From: Phaseolus vulgaris
Taxonomy: Eukaryota; Streptophyta; Magnoliopsida; Fabales; Fabaceae
Assembly: GCF_000499845.2 (NCBI RefSeq)
Contig: NC_023754.2
Coordinates: 10,484,618-10,548,617, forward strand
Reading direction: 5' to 3'
DNA: 64,000 nucleotides
Positions 59,314 to 64,000 of the stretch are shown in pieces; within the stretch, counting starts at the first letter, position 1; every line of letters starts with the position of its first letter. The notes beneath the pieces were generated by a model that worked only from the letters and a program-made list of their open reading frames with translations, did no database searches and had not been told where the DNA came from. Position numbers and translations under genes: made by a program.

Positions 59314-60038
59314 TCATTTTGAAGACTTCGTTAAAACTCTCCTGAGTCTCAACACGTCAGTCACTAACCCGTTCTCTATTCCTACCGACTCCCACTTACA
59401 AGAACTGCCGGATCCTGGAACAACCTGAGAACAAACACTCTCCATATTCAACAAGAAATTTTCTGGAGAAGTTTCAACCGCTGGAATATTGGTTCTCTTA
59501 ACCCACTGTCGTCTAGGAACCTTAGCTGAAGCACAACCCGTGCTCCCACTGCCACAAGTACCTCTGACTGGTCTACCTGAACCTTTCCATGCTCGTTCAT
59601 CCTGAATCTGACCTGTGGCTCTGGGTTTCTCTCTTGTAAAGACAACCCTCTTCTGCCCACGAGATTCTGTGAACCGGACTTTGTTTATCTTCTGAACTGG
59701 GATGGTCACTCCCTCAAACGCGGTAATCCGACCATATACAACGAACCTCTCTTTCTTCTGCAGGCTATGACAAGATTTCCCTTGACGACCTTCCACTACT
59801 GATTTCCGAACTTCACTTCATGTCCCTGTTGGTCTAACTGCCTAACAGAAATCAAACTTTTCCTCAAGTTTGGAAAACCTCTGACATCCTTCAAAGTCAA
59901 AAAACCAACTGGTGTCTTCAACACTATGTCACCCATGCCCGTAACATCAAGAGTTCTGTTGTCCACTAGTCTTACCTTTCCAAAGTCTCCAATAACTAGA
60001 TTCTGCAATGCTTCAGAATCCATGACCCAGGAATCCAC
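59314..60038 (-). pseudogene. Copia C protease-region remnant
   Basis: Minus-strand frames give SWVMDSEALQNL, GDFGKVRLVDNRTLDVTGMG, DIVLKTPVGFLTLKDVRGFP and LRKSLISVRQLDQQGHEV, the copia protease and its downstream segment. The active-site DSG is DSE, so it is probably inactive. A second frame (to 59314) continues with KINKVRFTES and low-similarity sequence, then jumps to the PPT. Confidence 0.7.
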
Positions 60039-60098
60039 ACTGCTATCTGCGCAACAGACTAAAAGGTCCTCGTCCGTGAAGTCTCCTGCAATGTTGAC

Positions 60099-60560
60099 TT
60101 ATTTATCATTTGGGCATTGATTCATGAAATGCCCCACCTCCTTGCAGTTCCAATATGTTACACTTGAGCAATCCCGAGTCTTTGACTGACTCCTTCTTTT
60201 GTTCTTACTCCCACTATATCTGATATTTCTCTTACCTCTTATGACATATAGCGATTCACTAGATAATTCCCCAGAACTCCTTCTTTGGACATCCTCGCCA
60301 AGAATGAGATCATAAATCTTCTCAAAAGTGAATCCATTGGATCTCGCTGAACTGGTAACTGTTGTACCCGTTCCGGACCAACTGTCAGGCAAAGACAATA
60401 TCAATAGTAAAGCTTGAACTTCATCATTGAACTTAATGTCCACTGACATAAGTCTGGCTAAGATCATATTGATGTGTTCAGTAACTGAACTCGCAAATCC
60501 TCAATTTGCATTTTCTACCCACTGAAATTTGTACCATCGAATTTTTAATTCGGAACTTCC
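60099..60560 (-). pseudogene. Copia C gag remnant
   Basis: MAEDGKFRIK lies near 60570, followed by a frame break. The frame from 60467 reads IKFNDEVQALLLILSLPDSW, TFEKIYDLILGED, and a zinc-knuckle-like YWNCKEVGHFMNQCPND, where the first CCHC cysteine is changed. This is recognisable as copia Gag (UBN2 type). Confidence 0.75.
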
Positions 60561-60980
60561 CGTCTTCTGCCATCTCAAATGACTAGTCGAGATACTCGGT
60601 ACAACTAATTTCAGATCTTGGCAATCCTTTTTTTTTTTAAATCAAGATCACAAAAATTGCACCACCCAAAATCACTCACCAACAGACCTAGTCGTAGTCC
60701 CCACTGCATTGGCGCTTCGCACCACCACCGTCACTGGTCACCGCTGTTGTGAAGCAATCTGGGAAACCCTAAGCCTTAGGACGCTACTGCAGCCCCTGCA
60801 AAACCCTAGCTTTGGGATGTTGTTGCTGCCTCTGCGAAACCCTAATTTTGGGACACTGTTGCCGCCTCTGCGAAACCCTAACTTTGGAACGCTACTGCAA
60901 CCGCAATTTTCACATCTCGTCGATTAATTTCTGTTGATCGGATCTCTAGTGTGTAAACGAACCAAGGCTCTGATACCACT

Positions 60981-61261
60981 TGATGGGAAAAACACACACG
61001 GAAGCAACACACACAATCACGAATCAACTGCAGAAAAATAAACGACACAAGATTTAACGTGGTTCGGTCGCCAACTGCAACCTACATCCACACGGACAAC
61101 TACTAGGTTTACATTATATCCTGTTGCACACCAATTACAAGTACAATGATCTCTTTAAATAGATATAAATAAAGATAATAAAGAGACACAATGATTAAGC
61201 CCACTCACTAAACATGTGTCTAGTCAGCCCAACCCAATTGGTCCTGGTTTCATACCCAACA
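60981..61261 (-). repeat. Copia C 5' LTR
   Basis: 281 bp, nearly identical to 58792-59071, followed by the target duplication catat at 61262. Confidence 0.9.
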
Positions 61262-61423
61262 CATATTTGACACAAATTGGAAAAATGAGAGTTTGCACTT
61301 TTATAATATTCATTCATGATAACATTTACGAAACTTTACATAACATCAAGTTGCTTGATGAATAAAGAAAATATTTATAAGCACTCACGCGTTAATCTCA
61401 CTCAACGAAACTCTCTTCCCTCT

Positions 61424-61542
61424 CCATGGCCAGCAGCCTCAACACACGTCGTTTTGTCGGGCACACCTATAATGTTCTCTTTGTCACGCTCTCCAACAAC
61501 TTTGTCATCTCCGAGGTTGGTGACGGCAAAAACGATGATTAA
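61424..61542 (+). pseudogene. RACK1-like WD40 fragment
   Basis: From ATG 61424 a short frame reads MASSLNTRRFVGHTYNVLFV then TLSNNFVISEVGDGKNDD and stops. The RRFVGHT...V..V..S segment resembles the WD repeat of plant RACK1 that I know as RRFVGHTKDVLSVAFS, with a small deletion after the serine. The GC-richer composition in an AT-rich setting fits a transplanted gene fragment. It is too short to be certain. Confidence 0.35.
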
Positions 61543-61559
61543 AGAAGAAAATCCCTTTA

Positions 61560-62474
61560 TATATAGGTATATATATATATATATATGTGTGTGAGAATTT
61601 TAATTTTTTTAACTAAAACATTATTCTAGGTTTAGAACTCATTTAAAAAAGTTAAAATTATAAGAAATTGTTAGAATATGAAAAATTGACAAAAAAATTA
61701 ATTGTTTAAATTAAAAAATATAATTTTAATTGCATAATTGTAAAATATATTTGTGAACATTTAAAAATACAATGAGACATTATTTATTAGTGTATTTTAA
61801 TTTTTTCTGATTGTTTGAAAATTTATTTGTTTAAACAAAAAGTAAAATTTTAATATTCATAATTGTAAAAAATACAGTAAATTTTAATAATCGATTAGAG
61901 TCTTTCAATCAACTCATAATCGATTATAAGAAAAAATAATCAAGTATCACCTAAAAAAACATATTATAATCAATTATAAGGATAGTTAATAATTGATTAT
62001 CTTCTAAAAAAGAGTTCACAATTTATTATTGGGTTTGAGGGAATAGTTTACCAACTAAAAAAATACATAATCTATGAAATTATAAAATTCATAAATAGTA
62101 AAAAATGTATTAAGGAATGGCTAATATCGTCATTTGAGTTTGGTCATATGAAATTCCTTGATTTCACTACATGAGGCTGAAAAATCTTTACGTATGCTCT
62201 CTTACAAATCAGTCCTCGCAAATCACCGCACATCCCTTAATACAAACACGAAATGCACCTCATTCTTTACTTGGGTGAATAGTACTTACTCATATCTAAA
62301 CATTAAGTAAATACTTAAAGAATAATAAGAAATTTAAATAAAAACTTTATTTTAATATTGATTTAATTGCATTAATAAAAATTCGTGAGTTACTTTTTTA
62401 TGTAATATTAGAAGTGTCCTAGATATACTTTTTAAAATGATAATTTTTTTACTAAAAAAACATATTAGTTAAAA
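61560..62474. other. AT-rich intergenic, nothing recognised
   Basis: A (TA)n run at about 61558-61585, then AT-rich sequence with no coding frame. Repeated aatcgattat-type words occur near 61890-62000. Confidence 0.5.
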
Positions 62475-63806
62475 TGTAACAGCATAAATTCTTCTCTCCC
62501 TCTTCATCTCCCACTTCTCTCTTCATTTCTCATTCCATACATCATCTGAGGAGTTGAGGAACATTTCTACCCGTTCAGATTTTTAAACAAAGTAAGTTCA
62601 TTTTTGCTCTAAAGATCCTCTATTCTCTGTTTTCCTTAGGATTTAGTCATCAATCTTGGTGGGGTAGGGTGAGAAGAGTAATCCTTTCAACTTATTCTAC
62701 TATATACTAAATTTTTGTTATGTTTGGATAACTTGCATTAGACCCTTAAATCTTGAAGCTTATCTAGACTTAGAGGATAAAGTTCTAGAAGTTGCTTGAA
62801 AAGCAAGCAATTAAGGTAAGGGAAGACAATTTTAATTTTTTATTAGCACCCTAGGCTAGAAGATCTGGATGTGGTCCCAATATTCAATTTCTCTTGTAGA
62901 GATGTTAATGTTGTGTGTTTATATATTGTGTTGTTTGTTTATATATTATTTAAACTTGTAGAAATATTATATTTTGATAATTTGAAAGTTAAATATTGTT
63001 TTTTATGTTGGAAAATTTCTCGAATGATATAAATTTTTAAATGTTATGTGATTGAATGATATGTATTATATATGAATAATGAAAATTGTATAAAATTGAT
63101 GTCATACATTTGGGATAATGTATGAGTTGTTGTTTGATGGCATTAAGTATGAAAAGTTTACGTTTCACAGAGATCTGCTAGCTTCACTAATGATCTAAGT
63201 CATATAGACTAAGATAGGAGTTCATACACACTAGGTCTCACTGTAGACACTCGGTATTGGATGTTTGAACTTACCCTGATTTTTTTCTCTTAGATTCGTT
63301 GGTAATCTTTGGATCATGCGTTAGTCTCTAGTAGGGGCATACTTAATGAGTCTTCCGGAAGACGATAGATTCATGTGTAGTCAGTGGGATTGAAATGAAA
63401 TCCAATTATTGTGATTGAAAATAGATCCATGTGTGGTCTATATGAATGGTGGAATTGGTATTGAAATTTTATATGACAATATTTGAATAAATGTTTATAA
63501 ATGATTAGTTTGATTAGTTCTTTTTGCATGAATTAGATATGTTATGGAATTTCTTTTCATTAGCTTACTTTTGCTTTTCTTGTTGTGTTGTGAACTGTTA
63601 TGACTATACTATGTACACGAGCAAATGATTATATAGGTGTAGGAGGTATTGGAAGGCTTTAGGATGTTTTAAAACTTATATTGTAAATATTTGTATTTCT
63701 ATAAGCCATGATCTTGTAATAGGAATGTTTTGAAAAATTCCAAGTTTGTATAGAAACCGCTAGGACTTCTATTGTAATATTTAGGTGTATTTTTTGGGGT
63801 GTTAAA
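62475..63806 (+). repeat. Probable gypsy LTR at the right edge
   Basis: Candidate LTR beginning tgtaacagca at 62475 and ending ggggtgttaaa near 63806, which are mutually inverse ends (TGTAACA / TGTTA). A PBS-like tggtattaaaggc follows at 63812, close to TGGTATCAGAGC. It contains no coding frame. If correct, the internal domain starts beyond about 63830 and runs off the window. Only one copy is visible, so this rests on the ends and PBS. Confidence 0.35.
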
Positions 63807-64000
63807 TTTAATGGTATTAAAGGCGTTCATCCTTAGGATAACTTGAGCGTAGTGGGTTTATTGTGTTTCTCATGCGTATAGATTTTTGTTTAAGTCTAGT
63901 TTCAAGACTTAGCTAAAAGTTTCTAATAGGATGTTTAACAAAGTTGTTTTCTTGAAATCTTGTTTGTGCTTAAGTCAAATTAGTTGTTATGAATAAAGCT

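Larger units (their letters stand above)
58792..61261 (-). mobile_element. Copia C: compact non-autonomous copia element
   Basis: LTRs of 280-281 bp at 58792-59071 (3') and 60981-61261 (5'), both tgatgg...acccaaca, with a perfect duplication catat (58787-58791 and 61262-61266). On the minus strand the PBS (from tctgataccact at about 60969-60980) and the PPT (from atctcccacttgaag at 59072) are in the expected places. The total is 2.47 kb. It keeps parts of gag and protease but lacks integrase, RT and RNase H. Confidence 0.92.

Overview
This is a eukaryotic nuclear window from a flowering plant, probably a eudicot and plausibly a legume (the legume assignment is an inference from the repeat families). 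The evidence is intron-containing genes with GT-AG junctions, plant-type Ty1/copia and Tat-lineage Ty3/gypsy retrotransposons, hAT fragments and AT-rich intergenic DNA. No rRNA, tRNA, CRISPR array or bacterial feature was seen.

Layout. Positions 1-31,870 are a nested retrotransposon block. The oldest layer is a deleted Tat-type gypsy relic (G1: protease and integrase tail, then a 70-bp tandem array). Copia A enters from the left edge and ends inside G1. Copia B (2631-31581, minus strand) lies inside the G1 array. Copia B is itself split in its reverse transcriptase, directly before YVDD, by gypsy G2 (5028-25452, plus strand). G2 is split by gypsy G3 (13333-23250, minus strand), which landed in the intron of an antisense gene carried by G2. 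Two solo LTRs (25568-26478 and 30750-31542) also interrupt Copia B. Most boundaries are fixed by TG...CA ends and 5-bp target duplications. G2 and G3 both carry antisense ORFs between pol and the 3' LTR, and G3 carries two.

Positions 32,259-34,652 hold a four-exon Golgi Qb-SNARE gene (membrin, MEMB11/12 type, 225 aa). Positions 36,216-55,452 (minus strand) hold a gene I rebuilt as 21 exons that join in frame to 1,483 codons. It is a NIH/DExH6-like DEAH-family helicase with ankyrin repeats. It is unusual in three ways: three tandem R3H-like modules at the N-terminus, degenerate helicase motifs Ia, II, III and VI, and a C-terminal RNase H domain of retroelement type. Its introns hold copia and hAT debris and a 3 x 125-bp tandem repeat.

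The right end (55,453-64,000) is AT-rich intergenic DNA. It has a compact non-autonomous copia element (58792-61261, target duplication catat), a short RACK1-like WD40 fragment, and a probable gypsy LTR with a primer-binding-like site running off the window.

How the parts relate: the left half is transposon on transposon, with gag/pol all broken by stops, frameshifts or deletions. The two host genes are the only clear cellular genes. The membrin gene looks ordinary. The helicase gene is open throughout but appears to have lost canonical helicase chemistry and gained an RNase H tail.
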